A stretch of DNA of 64,000 nucleotides from an uncultured Oscillospiraceae bacterium. GTDB taxonomy: Bacteria > Bacillota > Clostridia > Oscillospirales > Oscillospiraceae. The notes under the pieces were generated by a model, which searched no databases, was not told the DNA's origin, and saw only the letters and a program-made list of their open reading frames with translations. How positions within the stretch are numbered: the stretch's first letter is position 1; each line of letters starts with the position of its first letter. Shown here piece after piece: positions 32,609 to 40,727 of this stretch. The translations under genes were made by a program, and so were the position numbers. Where the stretch lies: contig CAJTQP010000001.1 of assembly GCA_910578575.1 (NCBI GenBank), forward strand, positions 45,068-109,067, in the 5' to 3' direction.

Positions 32609-34255
32609 TTATGGGGTAGAAGACGTGTTGGCTGATTTCCCCAACAGGAGGGAGGCAAGTCCCAACACCACCAGCCCCAGCACCGCCCCGATCCCCGCGC
32701 TGAGGAGGGTGCGGATGAGGGAGACGTGGACGGGGGTGAAGATGTGGCAGAAGCTGTTCACCACCGACACCGAGCCCACCGCCGCCAGCACCCCCAGGGG
32801 CAGCTCCAGCACTGGCATACGCCGCCGGGTGGCCAGCAAAAACAGGGCCAGCACCGGGAAGGCCATGAGCATTTCCTTGGTGCGGGGACGGGCGTAGAGG
32901 GTCTGTTCCAACCAAGTCCGGGCGGCCAGCTCCAAGCGGCTTACCGGGAGGGGGCTGTCCCCAGAGCGCAGCACCAGCAGGAACAGGGCCGCCGCCACGC
33001 ACAGGACCACCACCGCCACCAGCAACAGGGAGGGCTTTTGCCGCGCCTCCTTAGGCCGGCGGCGTAGCGCCAGGAACAACAGCACCGCCGTGATCCCCAG
33101 GGGGAGCAGTTGGGCCAGCTTCACTCCGGTGAACACCTGAAATTCCAACAGATAGGCGCGGGTGGCCAGCAGGGCGCCGATGGTGAGCCCACCTGCCAGG
33201 CTGATGGCCAACAGCAGCCCCAGCAGGGCCAGATACCCCAGGGGGGGGGGCAGAGCTTGCAGCCGCTTTCCCCCGCCGGCGCACAGGGCGGCGAAAAGCA
33301 GGCCGGTGAAGCAGGGGGCCAGCACCGCCGTCCCGAAGGAGAGCAAGGTCTGCAATAACGCGGGCCGAAGGAGTGCGCCTCCTACTGCAACCAGGAGGCC
33401 CAAGAGGAGAAGAGCGTTTTTCCCCCAAACGGGGAGAGGTAAAACCAGCCCCAGGAACAGCACCGCCAGGGCCGCCGGGAACAGGGCCGCCCCCGCCAAC
33501 AGCAGGGGGGAGCGTTGGGGGGCATCCATGGAGGAGAAGGCCTCCCCCAAGGTGAGCCCCCGGCTTTCCAGCCGTTCCCCCAGGCCGCTTAGCAGGTCCT
33601 GGTATGCCGCCGGGTCTGTCACCATCCCGCCGTCCTCATGGACCAAGGGGGTGAGGACGATGAGACGCATGGAGCGGTCTGTCACGGCCCGGAAGAGGAT
33701 GTTCTCATTTTCCGAAGGGGCGTCGCCGTTCTTTTCATAATGGTAGCTATAGGCGTCGTAGAGATAAAGGGTCTTGACCATGGGCCCTTCCCAGGTTTCC
33801 GGGTCAAACGCAGGGTCTGTGACCACCCCGGTGCGGTTGTAGTTCTCCACCAGGGCCAGAGGTACTGTGGAGTCTCCCTGGGGTATTCCGGGGGGCGCAT
33901 AGGTCTTTGCCCCCAACAGGGGCGGCGTGGGGAGGAGGAAGGCGTCCCCCGGCTGGGCGGTGTCCCCGCTGCGGGCAACGGACATGCCATAGGCCTGTGC
34001 CAGTTCCGTGAATTCTTGCAGTTCATCGGAAAAAATCAGATAGTGGACCCCGGCTTCGGATAGATCCGCCAACCAGTCCTCCACGCTCCGCCCACTGGCC
34101 GCAGACAGAAGGCCGACATCCTCAAGGGTGATGGCGCAGGATACCTGGTCGGCCTGCTGCTCCGCCTGGACCCGCCCAAAGAGCAGGACCAGGGAGCAGA
34201 CCAGCCCCACCAGGGCCATGATACATAAAAGGGGATTGCGTTTCAAGGTTTCCAT
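32609..34255 (-). CDS. DUF5693 membrane protein
   Basis: A 548-residue protein of the DUF5693 family. A first membrane segment (LLCIMALVGLVCSLVLLFG) anchors a large outside domain (about 30-245; EDVGLLSAASGRSVEDWLADL, HYLIFSDEL), followed by eight or more membrane segments from about 255 to the end. Family members in Firmicutes often sit next to polysaccharide-export or wall-polymer pyruvylation genes; here the neighbours are a MurJ-like flippase (9 bp upstream) and, across a divergent gap, a WecG-type glycosyltransferase. A role in wall polymer export or modification is inference. The start at 34255 follows AGGAGG. Confidence 0.82.
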   Translation of the reverse strand: METLKRNPLLCIMALVGLVCSLVLLFGRVQAEQQADQVSCAITLEDVGLLSAASGRSVEDWLADLSEAGVHYLIFSDELQEFTELAQAYGMSVARSGDTAQPGDAFLLPTPPLLGAKTYAPPGIPQGDSTVPLALVENYNRTGVVTDPAFDPETWEGPMVKTLYLYDAYSYHYEKNGDAPSENENILFRAVTDRSMRLIVLTPLVHEDGGMVTDPAAYQDLLSGLGERLESRGLTLGEAFSSMDAPQRSPLLLAGAALFPAALAVLFLGLVLPLPVWGKNALLLLGLLVAVGGALLRPALLQTLLSFGTAVLAPCFTGLLFAALCAGGGKRLQALPPPLGYLALLGLLLAISLAGGLTIGALLATRAYLLEFQVFTGVKLAQLLPLGITAVLLFLALRRRPKEARQKPSLLLVAVVVLCVAAALFLLVLRSGDSPLPVSRLELAARTWLEQTLYARPRTKEMLMAFPVLALFLLATRRRMPVLELPLGVLAAVGSVSVVNSFCHIFTPVHVSLIRTLLSAGIGAVLGLVVLGLASLLLGKSANTSSTP

Positions 34256-34264
34256 GGGCACCTC

Positions 34265-35761
34265 CTAGGACCGGGAGAACGAGGCCAGGCAGGCCCGTCC
34301 CATCAGCAGCAAGTAGATCCCCAGGGCTACAGCTCCCAGGGCACCGCACTTCACCACCAGCATCAGCTTCCCATCCGCCGCCCCCAGCAGGGCGTTGGAG
34401 GCCAGCGCCAGCCCAACGTAGAGGATCACGGATAGGACAGCCCCTGCCAGCAGCCGCAGGGGGTGAAGCACCCCTCGGACCTTGCCCCGGAGAAACAGCA
34501 GCAGCAATACCACCCCGCCCAGGGTGAGCATCAGGGCGGTGGCCACCGCCAGGGCCCCCGGTGTGGGGCACAGCGCCATGAGCAGGAGGTTCAGCAGGAA
34601 GTTCCCCCCCAGCACTCCCAGGTTCACCAGGAGGGGGGCGCGGGTGTCGTGCATGGCATAATAGGCTTTTGCCAGGAGATCCAATAGGGCGAAGCCCACC
34701 ATACCCAGGGCGTAGCGGGCAAAGACCATGCCGGTGAGGGCGGTGGAGTCCGCCGTAAAGCTCCCCCCCTCAAACAGCACCCGGATGATGGGGATGCCGA
34801 ACACGGAGAACACCGCGCTCAGGGGCAGCAGCAGCAGAATGGTCCCCTCCACCACCTCTCCCACGTAGGCCCGGTAAGCCCCGTCCTCCATGGTGGCGTG
34901 ACGCTCGCTCCACTTGGGGAACATCACCGCGCCGATGCTATAGATCAGGGTGGTGATGACGGGGGTGAAGAGCTTGTCCGCATAGTAAAAGGCGGAGGTG
35001 ACCCCCTCCCCCAAAGGGGCGGCCATGTTGGTGTCCAGCAGGTAGCAGAACAGGAAGATCGCCGTGGTAAAGGCCGTGACCACGGCGGTGCGCAGATACA
35101 GGGGGAGATAGTCCGCCTTCAGGTCCAGGCGAAAGTGGAAGCGGTAACGCTCTTTTACCAGATAGGGCAGGGTCATGGCCAGTTGCAGCACCCAGGCTAC
35201 GCTGCTCACCACCGCAAAGGCGGCCACGGACATCCGGGACCCCACAAAGAGCAAAAGGCCGCACAGGGCCACATTGTATAGCAGGCTCAGGCTCCCCTGG
35301 AGGGAGTAGTGCCCCATGGCCTGAAACAGGGCCATCAACAGATAGGTGACTACGATCAGGGGCAGAGTGAGGGCCATCACCGTGACATACCAGCGGAAGG
35401 AGTGGCCGGAATTTCCCGTGGCGTGGCCCAGCAGCCCGGAGGCCCCCAACAGCAGCACCACCGCCGTAACGGCCAGGCTCACCAGGAGGGTCACGGAGAG
35501 GAGGTTGTCCGCCGTGCGGAAGGCCTGGGCCCGGTCCTTGGCCAGTTTTTGGGCAAAAATAGGCACTGCCGCGAGACACAGAGCGTAGGCGGCAGTCGTG
35601 AACAGATAGATCGTGGAGTTGTTGGCGGCGGTAAACAGGTCCACCTCGGCGGTGGTCCCAAAGGCACGGGCTTGCAGGATGTCCCGCACCATCCCCAGGC
35701 CCTTGGCCACCAGCGTGAGAAGCGCCACCCAAGAGATGGCACGCAGGGCGGATTTTTTCAT
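34265..35761 (-). CDS. murJ: Lipid II flippase MurJ-like protein
   Basis: A 498-residue MATE/MVF-superfamily membrane protein, like MurJ, which flips lipid-linked peptidoglycan precursors across the membrane. It has about 14 hydrophobic segments. The opening ALRAISWVALLTLVAKGLG and RDILQARAFGTTAEVDLF, with the conserved arginine and glycine of MVF proteins, support the call. Start at 35761 after AAAGAGG; a longer frame upstream lacks a ribosome site. It is the first gene of a two-gene unit with DUF5693, read from the promoter at 35811-35839. A related role in teichoic or secondary wall polymer lipid transport is possible. Confidence 0.88.
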   Translation of the reverse strand: MKKSALRAISWVALLTLVAKGLGMVRDILQARAFGTTAEVDLFTAANNSTIYLFTTAAYALCLAAVPIFAQKLAKDRAQAFRTADNLLSVTLLVSLAVTAVVLLLGASGLLGHATGNSGHSFRWYVTVMALTLPLIVVTYLLMALFQAMGHYSLQGSLSLLYNVALCGLLLFVGSRMSVAAFAVVSSVAWVLQLAMTLPYLVKERYRFHFRLDLKADYLPLYLRTAVVTAFTTAIFLFCYLLDTNMAAPLGEGVTSAFYYADKLFTPVITTLIYSIGAVMFPKWSERHATMEDGAYRAYVGEVVEGTILLLLPLSAVFSVFGIPIIRVLFEGGSFTADSTALTGMVFARYALGMVGFALLDLLAKAYYAMHDTRAPLLVNLGVLGGNFLLNLLLMALCPTPGALAVATALMLTLGGVVLLLLFLRGKVRGVLHPLRLLAGAVLSVILYVGLALASNALLGAADGKLMLVVKCGALGAVALGIYLLLMGRACLASFSRS

Positions 35762-35810
35762 AGGTATGCCTCTTTGGTCAAACGCGCAAAAGCTTACAAA
35801 TGGATAGTAT

Positions 35811-35839
35811 ATTGTATCATGAAAGCCAGGTCGATTCAA
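35811..35839 (-). promoter_or_regulatory. murJ promoter
   Basis: On the minus strand TTGAAT (35839-35834), 17-bp spacer, TACAAT (35816-35811), 50 bp before the murJ start. Confidence 0.7.
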
Positions 35840-35899
35840 GTATAAATTGGGCCGCCGTCCAGCGGGGCCGGGCGGCGGCGGGGGAGGGGATACAGGGGA

Positions 35900-36343
35900 T
35901 CAGAAATAGGTGCACAGAGCTTCCCCATCGGTGGGAGAGGGCTGGAGGGCTAGGGTGATGGGGCCCATCTCTAAGCTGGCCCAGGTGCCATCCTCATAGA
36001 CAGTAAGGGTGGCCAGGACCTCCATCTCCCGGTCCTCCGGGTCCTGGCCCGCTTTCAAGGTCTCCGTCTGGGCGAAGGTGACGGTCCCCAGAGGGACCGC
36101 CTGGGCGGGGACCTCCCGGTGGCTGTAGGTATCATTGGTTAAAATGTGGTCCAGCAGTTGGAAAAATTCGTCCAGTTCCTTTTGCCCATCGATGACCTGG
36201 ACCGCGTCCGGGTCCCCGGCGGGGGCGATGCGCAGCTCCTGGGCCTTGGACAGGGTGAGGCTGGGGCCGTCTGAATGATCCGAGACCGTCACGGAACAGC
36301 CGCACAGCAGCAGGGCACAGAGGGTAATCAAGATACGTTTCAT
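35900..36343 (-). CDS. Putative lipoprotein, function unknown
   Basis: A 147-residue predicted lipoprotein. The signal peptide MKRILITLCALLLCGC ends in the lipobox LLCGC, with Cys16 as the lipidated residue. The rest is soluble and carries no motif I know; it contains VQVIDGQKELDEFFQLLDHI and two beta-rich stretches. It follows the XRE/membrane regulator gene by 9 bp on the same strand, so the pair is probably one operon in which the regulator's membrane part and this lipoprotein may respond to the same surface signal (inference). Confidence 0.75.
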   Translation of the reverse strand: MKRILITLCALLLCGCSVTVSDHSDGPSLTLSKAQELRIAPAGDPDAVQVIDGQKELDEFFQLLDHILTNDTYSHREVPAQAVPLGTVTFAQTETLKAGQDPEDREMEVLATLTVYEDGTWASLEMGPITLALQPSPTDGEALCTYF

Positions 36344-36352
36344 AAGAAAACC

Positions 36353-37090
36353 TCACTTTCTTTCGTCGAGGAATGCCTCGCCGGTTTGGAGCAGCCGCCG
36401 GTAGGACCGGCGCAGACCGTTCATGTAGATGTACAGGTAGGCACCTCCCCCCACCAACACCAGGTCCAGGGCGTCCAGCAGGGCTTCCAGCGGGGAGGGC
36501 GGGGAGAGCTGGGGGCAGAACAGCAGGCCAAAGGCCATGAGGGCGATGCCCGCCAGGGCGCAGCCGTGGAGGGCGGCCTTTTTCTCGGCGTACTCCCCGC
36601 TGAGCTCCGCCTTCACCGCCGGGTCGAAGGTCAGGGGTTCCCATCGCAGGCGGCGGTAGGGGTTGCCAGTGAGCTTGGCGGAGAACAGCAGCACGATTCC
36701 CGCGATCATGGCCAGGGTGGACAGCAGCTCCCCACCCTGGGACCACCACACGGGCAGGGACAGGCTGGCGACGAGCAGTCCCACCCCTCCACCCAGCTTG
36801 TGCAGCCGCCGGCGCTGGTGGGCGAGAAAGCCCGCCGCCGTCTCCCGGCTGACGTAGTAGCCCCGCTCCCCTGGGGGCAGTTCCTCGCCGGTGCTTTCCT
36901 CCATCAAAAGATAGTCTACCGTCACCTGAAAGAGGCGGGCGATGTGCAGGAGCTTTTCCGTCTCCGGATAGCCGCTGTCCCGCTCCCACTTGCTCACCGC
37001 CTGGCGGGAGACCCCCAACTGGTCGGCCAGGTCCTCCTGGGAGAGTCCGGCTTCCTTTCTCAGGGTCTGGAGCTTTTCACCAAAAGACAT
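36353..37090 (-). CDS. XRE regulator with membrane domain
   Basis: A 245-residue protein with an N-terminal XRE DNA-binding domain (residues 3-58; TLRKEAGLSQEDLADQLG, VSRQAVSKWERDSGYP) and a C-terminal membrane part. Three to four hydrophobic segments appear after residue 110 (LGGGVGLLVASLSLPVWW; LLSTLAMIAGIVLLFSAKL; ALAGIALMAFGLLFC; LDLVLVGGGAYLYIYM). This one-component layout is common in Firmicutes regulators of stress or antimicrobial responses. AGGAGG before the ATG at 37090 excludes a longer upstream frame. Upstream GGTTGC repeats (37163-37190) are candidate operators. Confidence 0.85.
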   Translation of the reverse strand: MSFGEKLQTLRKEAGLSQEDLADQLGVSRQAVSKWERDSGYPETEKLLHIARLFQVTVDYLLMEESTGEELPPGERGYYVSRETAAGFLAHQRRRLHKLGGGVGLLVASLSLPVWWSQGGELLSTLAMIAGIVLLFSAKLTGNPYRRLRWEPLTFDPAVKAELSGEYAEKKAALHGCALAGIALMAFGLLFCPQLSPPSPLEALLDALDLVLVGGGAYLYIYMNGLRRSYRRLLQTGEAFLDERK

Positions 37091-37162
37091 GCCAATGCCT
37101 CCTTTCGCCCTCACTGTAGCTGTTTTTCGGGGAAAATGCCACCATGCTGTGGTTTCTTTTGC

Positions 37163-37190
37163 GCAACCAGCGGTTGCAACCCTCGGTTGC
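37163..37190. promoter_or_regulatory. GCAACC/GGTTGC repeats
   Basis: GCAACC (37163-37168), GGTTGC (37172-37177) and GGTTGC (37185-37190) lie 73-100 bp upstream of the XRE regulator start. The first two form an inverted repeat with a 3-bp spacer. A possible operator of that regulator. Confidence 0.4.
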
Positions 37191-37356
37191 CTCGGAAAAA
37201 TCATACCCTTTTTGGTTGATTTTTGCAAGAGGATGCCGGGAAGGAAAAAAGGGGGGAATGGTTTGGTGGACAAATGGCAAAAACTGTGATAAAATACAAC
37301 AGGTTATGCTTTGTCCTGTCATTCTGGCAGGGAAAGCGACAGTTTGATGTTTGGAG

Positions 37357-38091
37357 ATGCAAAACGTGCGAACGGATATTATGGGCGTGAGCTTTGATGA
37401 TCTGACCCTGGGGGAGGCGGTGGCCACCGGGGCCACCCTGGCCCGGACGCCGGGACTGTCCTACGTGGTGACCCCCAACCCGGAGATCGTCAACCTGGCC
37501 CGCCAGTCTCAGGACTATCAAAAGCTCCTCAACGCCGCCGACCTGGTGCTCCCCGACGGCATCGGCGTGGTCTACGCCGCCAAGCTCCTGGGCACGCCCC
37601 TGAAGGGCCGGGTACCGGGGATCGACTTTGCCTCCGGCCTGCTGGGGGAGCTGGCAGGGAGCGGCGAGGCCCTGTACCTCCTGGGGGGCAAGCCCGGCGT
37701 GGCGGAGCAGGCGGCGGAGAACTTGAAACAAACCTACCCCGGCCTGCATATCTGCGGCACCCACGACGGGTATTTTCAGGACAATGAGGCCGTGGCAGCG
37801 CAGATCAAAGCCGCCGGAGCTAAGGTGGTGTTCGTCTGCCTGGGGGCGCCGAAACAGGAGTGGTGGATCTCCCGCCACGGCGCGGCCACCGGGGCCCAGT
37901 TGATGGTGGGCCTGGGGGGCGCCTTGGACGTCTACGCCGGGACTGTGAAGCGGGCCCCGGAGGCCTGGCAGAAGTTGGGGCTGGAGTGGTGCTACCGCCT
38001 GCTCCACCAGCCCAGCCGGGTGGGACGGATGGCAAAGCTGCCTCTGTTCCTGGTCCAGGCTGCGGCCCAGAAGGGGAGGGGACGGACATGA
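37357..38091 (+). CDS. WecG/TagA/CpsF family glycosyltransferase
   Basis: A 244-residue glycosyltransferase of the WecG/TagA/CpsF family, which adds N-acetylmannosamine-type sugars to lipid-linked wall polymer precursors. Family motifs seen are VVTPNPEIVNLARQ, LPDGIGVVYAAKLLG, RVPGIDFASGL, LYLLGGKPGVAEQAA and VFVCLGAPKQEWWISRH. No membrane span; such enzymes act at the inner face of the membrane. Start choice is uncertain: I use the ATG at 37357, although its ribosome site is poor. It overlaps tmk by 4 bp. The partner of the MurJ/DUF5693 pair is suggestive of a wall polymer pathway. Confidence 0.9.
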   Translation: MQNVRTDIMGVSFDDLTLGEAVATGATLARTPGLSYVVTPNPEIVNLARQSQDYQKLLNAADLVLPDGIGVVYAAKLLGTPLKGRVPGIDFASGLLGELAGSGEALYLLGGKPGVAEQAAENLKQTYPGLHICGTHDGYFQDNEAVAAQIKAAGAKVVFVCLGAPKQEWWISRHGAATGAQLMVGLGGALDVYAGTVKRAPEAWQKLGLEWCYRLLHQPSRVGRMAKLPLFLVQAAAQKGRGRT

Positions 38092-38771
38092 AGGGCAGAT
38101 TGATCGTCTTGGAGGGCACCGACGGCTCTGGGAAGTCCACCCAGTTCGCCCGGCTGTGCCAGCGCCTGGAGGCGGAGGGGCTCCCCTTCCGGCGGCTGGT
38201 GTTCCCCCAGTACCAGGAGCCCTCTTCGGCCCTGATCAGAATGTATCTGGCGGGGGAGTTCGGCAGTCGGCCGGGGGATGTGAACCCCTACGCCGCCTCG
38301 GCCTTTTACGCCGTGGACCGCTACGCCTCCTGGAAAAAGGTCTGGGAGGGCTGGTATCGGGGCGGCGGCCTGGTGCTGGCGGACCGCTACACCAGCTCCA
38401 ACGCCGTCCACCAGACCAGCAAGCTCCCGGAAGGGGAGCGGGAAGGCTTTCTACGCTGGCTGGAGGAGTTTGAATACGACCGATTAGGGCTGCCCCGGCC
38501 TGACCTGGTGCTCTATCTGGACATGCCCACAGACCGGGCGGTGGAGCTGCTGCGCCAGAGGGAGGCGGCCACCCACACCCAAGGGGATATCCATGAGACC
38601 GACAGCGCCTACCTGGCCGCCTGCCGCGGCGCCGCCCTGGAAGCGGGACAGCTATACGGCTGGAAGCGCCTGTCCTGCTTGGACGAAGGGGGAGCGCTGC
38701 GGGACGTGGAGGAGATACACAAGGAGATCTGGCAGGCGGTGCGCCCCCTGCTCTCCGGAAGGGAGACATAG
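38088..38771 (+). CDS. tmk: Thymidylate kinase
   Basis: A 227-residue dTMP kinase making dTDP for DNA synthesis. P-loop LEGTDGSGKSTQFARL is near residue 8, the DRY-type motif appears as ADRYTSSNAVHQTSKL near residue 95, and DLVLYLDMPTDRAVELLRQR is the strand before the lid. The lid region and C-terminus are longer than in E. coli Tmk and the sequence is the divergent Clostridia type, so a broader nucleoside monophosphate kinase remains possible. Overlaps the glycosyltransferase stop (ATGA) and is directly followed by the cyclo-ligase gene. Confidence 0.88.
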   Translation: MKGRLIVLEGTDGSGKSTQFARLCQRLEAEGLPFRRLVFPQYQEPSSALIRMYLAGEFGSRPGDVNPYAASAFYAVDRYASWKKVWEGWYRGGGLVLADRYTSSNAVHQTSKLPEGEREGFLRWLEEFEYDRLGLPRPDLVLYLDMPTDRAVELLRQREAATHTQGDIHETDSAYLAACRGAALEAGQLYGWKRLSCLDEGGALRDVEEIHKEIWQAVRPLLSGRET

Positions 38772-39359
38772 ATGGGACAAGAAATCTCAAAAGTCAAAAA
38801 GATCCTCCGCCAGCAGATGCGGGCGGTTTTGGAGGAGCTCAGTGAACAGGAGCGGGCAGAGTCTGACCAGGCCCTGACAGAGCAGTTCCTCCAGCACCCC
38901 AAGGTGGTGGAGGCGAATACCCTGCTGCTCTACTACGGCGTGGGGACGGAGATCCACACCCAACCCCTCATCCAAGCCCTGTTGGACCAGGGAAAGCGGG
39001 TGTGCCTGCCCCGTTGCCTGCCGGAGCACCAGATGGAGGCGCGGGCCATCACCACCCTGGAGGATCTGCGGCCGGACAAGTACGGCATCCCCGCCCCTGG
39101 GGAGAGTTGCCCGGTGGTGCCCAGGGAGGACTTGAACCTGGTGCTGGTGCCGGGGCTGTGCTTCGACAGCCGGGGCAACCGCCTGGGCCAGGGGGGCGGT
39201 TACTATGACCGCTATCTGGAGGATTACGACGGCATGAGCATCGGCCTGTGCCGGGAGGATTTTTTCCAGGTGAACCTGCCGCGGGAGCCCCTGGATGTGT
39301 GGGTGCGCTATGTGCTCACCGAGGAGGGCCAGGTCTGGCCCGACCTACAGCGAGAATAA
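38772..39359 (+). CDS. 5-formyltetrahydrofolate cyclo-ligase
   Basis: A 195-residue enzyme (MTHFS) that uses ATP to convert 5-formyl-THF to 5,10-methenyl-THF, recycling an inactive folate. The N-terminus KKILRQQMRAVLEELSEQER, the LLLYYGVGTEIHTQPLI substrate region and the glycine-rich LGQGGGYYDRYLEDY nucleotide motif are diagnostic. The start codon follows the tmk stop with no gap, and the ribosome site lies inside tmk. Together with thyA, folA and tmk in this window it supports folate/thymidylate metabolism. Confidence 0.93.
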   Translation: MGQEISKVKKILRQQMRAVLEELSEQERAESDQALTEQFLQHPKVVEANTLLLYYGVGTEIHTQPLIQALLDQGKRVCLPRCLPEHQMEARAITTLEDLRPDKYGIPAPGESCPVVPREDLNLVLVPGLCFDSRGNRLGQGGGYYDRYLEDYDGMSIGLCREDFFQVNLPREPLDVWVRYVLTEEGQVWPDLQRE

Positions 39360-39410
39360 AACCAATGGAGGCCCCGGCACGGTGGGGCAGATCCAGAGGG
39401 AGGTTAACAA

Positions 39411-40727
39411 ATGGATAATCGAAGATACCGGGGAGACCCGGACCCCCGGCGCTACCGGGAGGAACCGAGAAGATACCGCGACGACCCGCCCCCCCGGCAC
39501 TATCGGGACGAGCCTGTCCAGCGCCGCTACCGGGACGAGCCGGATTCCCGGCGGTACCGAGAGGATTCGGACACCAGGCGGTACCGGGAGGAAGCGGAGC
39601 CCCGCCGCCGCCGGGAGGAGCCGCCCCACCGGCCCCCGTCCCGCCCCAGCCAGAAGCGGCGGAAAAAGCGCTCTGCCCTCTCCAGCTCCATGCTGTATAT
39701 CCTGATGGTCTGCGGCATCTCCGTCATCCTGGCGGTGGTGGGCTGGACCCTGGCCAACGACGTGCTGGCCTTGAACAAAGAGGAGGGCACGGCGGTCATC
39801 AACGTCCAGGATGAAAACGACTTCGGCAGCGTGGTGAAGCAGCTCAAGGAGCAGGGAATCATCAATTATAAGTGGGCCTTCCGCCTCTTCTCCACCGTGA
39901 CCAACGGCCAAGAGAAGATCGCCGTGGGAACCTATGAGCTGAACACGGATATGGACTACCGGGCCATTTTGAACAACCTGGGCTCCAGCTCCAGCAGCCG
40001 CATGAGCACCGCCGTGACCATCCCGGAGGGCTATAGCGTCAAGCAGATCTTCCAGATGCTGGAGGACAAGGGGATCTCCAGCGTGGCCAAGCTGGAGGAC
40101 ATGGCCGCCAACCACGACTATGCCTTCTCCTTCCTCCAGGATATCCCCCTGGGAGATCCCAACCGCCTGGAGGGCTACCTCTTCCCGGACACTTATGAGT
40201 TCTATATGGGGGAGGACCCCCGGTTCATCTTGAACAAGATGCTGGTGAACTTCGACGCCAAGGTCACCGATGAGATGCGCCAGAAGATTGCCGACTCCGG
40301 GCGGACCATCCGGGATGTGCTCATTGTGGCCTCCATGATCGAGCGGGAGACGGACGGCACCGACCGCACCAAGATCGCCTCGGTCATCTACAACCGTCTC
40401 AACCACCCCAATTCTGGCACCCAGGGCTATGTCCAGGTGGACGCCACCTTGCAGTACGTCCTGGATCAGCAGGCAGAAGCAGGAACAGAGGCCCGGAAGG
40501 TGACCAGGGACGACTATAAGACCCTGAGCAGCCCCTACAACACCTACCTCAATAAGGGCCTGCCCCCTGGGCCCATCGCCAACCCCGGTATGGCCTCTAT
40601 CATGGCGGCGATGAACCCGGACAACAGCAACTATTATTACTACTCCTTGGGCGACGATGGTGTCCACCACTTCTTTAACAGTCTCTCTGAGCACGAAAAC
40701 TTTATGGCAAGTCAGAGTGGAAACTAA
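39411..40727 (+). CDS. mltG: Endolytic transglycosylase MltG
   Basis: A 438-residue membrane-anchored lytic transglycosylase that cuts nascent glycan strands and sets their length. An unusual cytosolic N-terminus (1-84) is made of RRYR(D/E)EP-like repeats, then one membrane segment (SSMLYILMVCGISVILAVVG), then the YceG domain with the catalytic glutamate in VASMIERETDGTDRTKIAS and the conserved NRLNHP and LPPGPIANPG motifs. GGGAGG before the ATG. It overlaps the U32 peptidase start by one base. The basic-acidic repeat tail is longer than in E. coli MltG. Confidence 0.95.
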   Translation: MDNRRYRGDPDPRRYREEPRRYRDDPPPRHYRDEPVQRRYRDEPDSRRYREDSDTRRYREEAEPRRRREEPPHRPPSRPSQKRRKKRSALSSSMLYILMVCGISVILAVVGWTLANDVLALNKEEGTAVINVQDENDFGSVVKQLKEQGIINYKWAFRLFSTVTNGQEKIAVGTYELNTDMDYRAILNNLGSSSSSRMSTAVTIPEGYSVKQIFQMLEDKGISSVAKLEDMAANHDYAFSFLQDIPLGDPNRLEGYLFPDTYEFYMGEDPRFILNKMLVNFDAKVTDEMRQKIADSGRTIRDVLIVASMIERETDGTDRTKIASVIYNRLNHPNSGTQGYVQVDATLQYVLDQQAEAGTEARKVTRDDYKTLSSPYNTYLNKGLPPGPIANPGMASIMAAMNPDNSNYYYYSLGDDGVHHFFNSLSEHENFMASQSGN

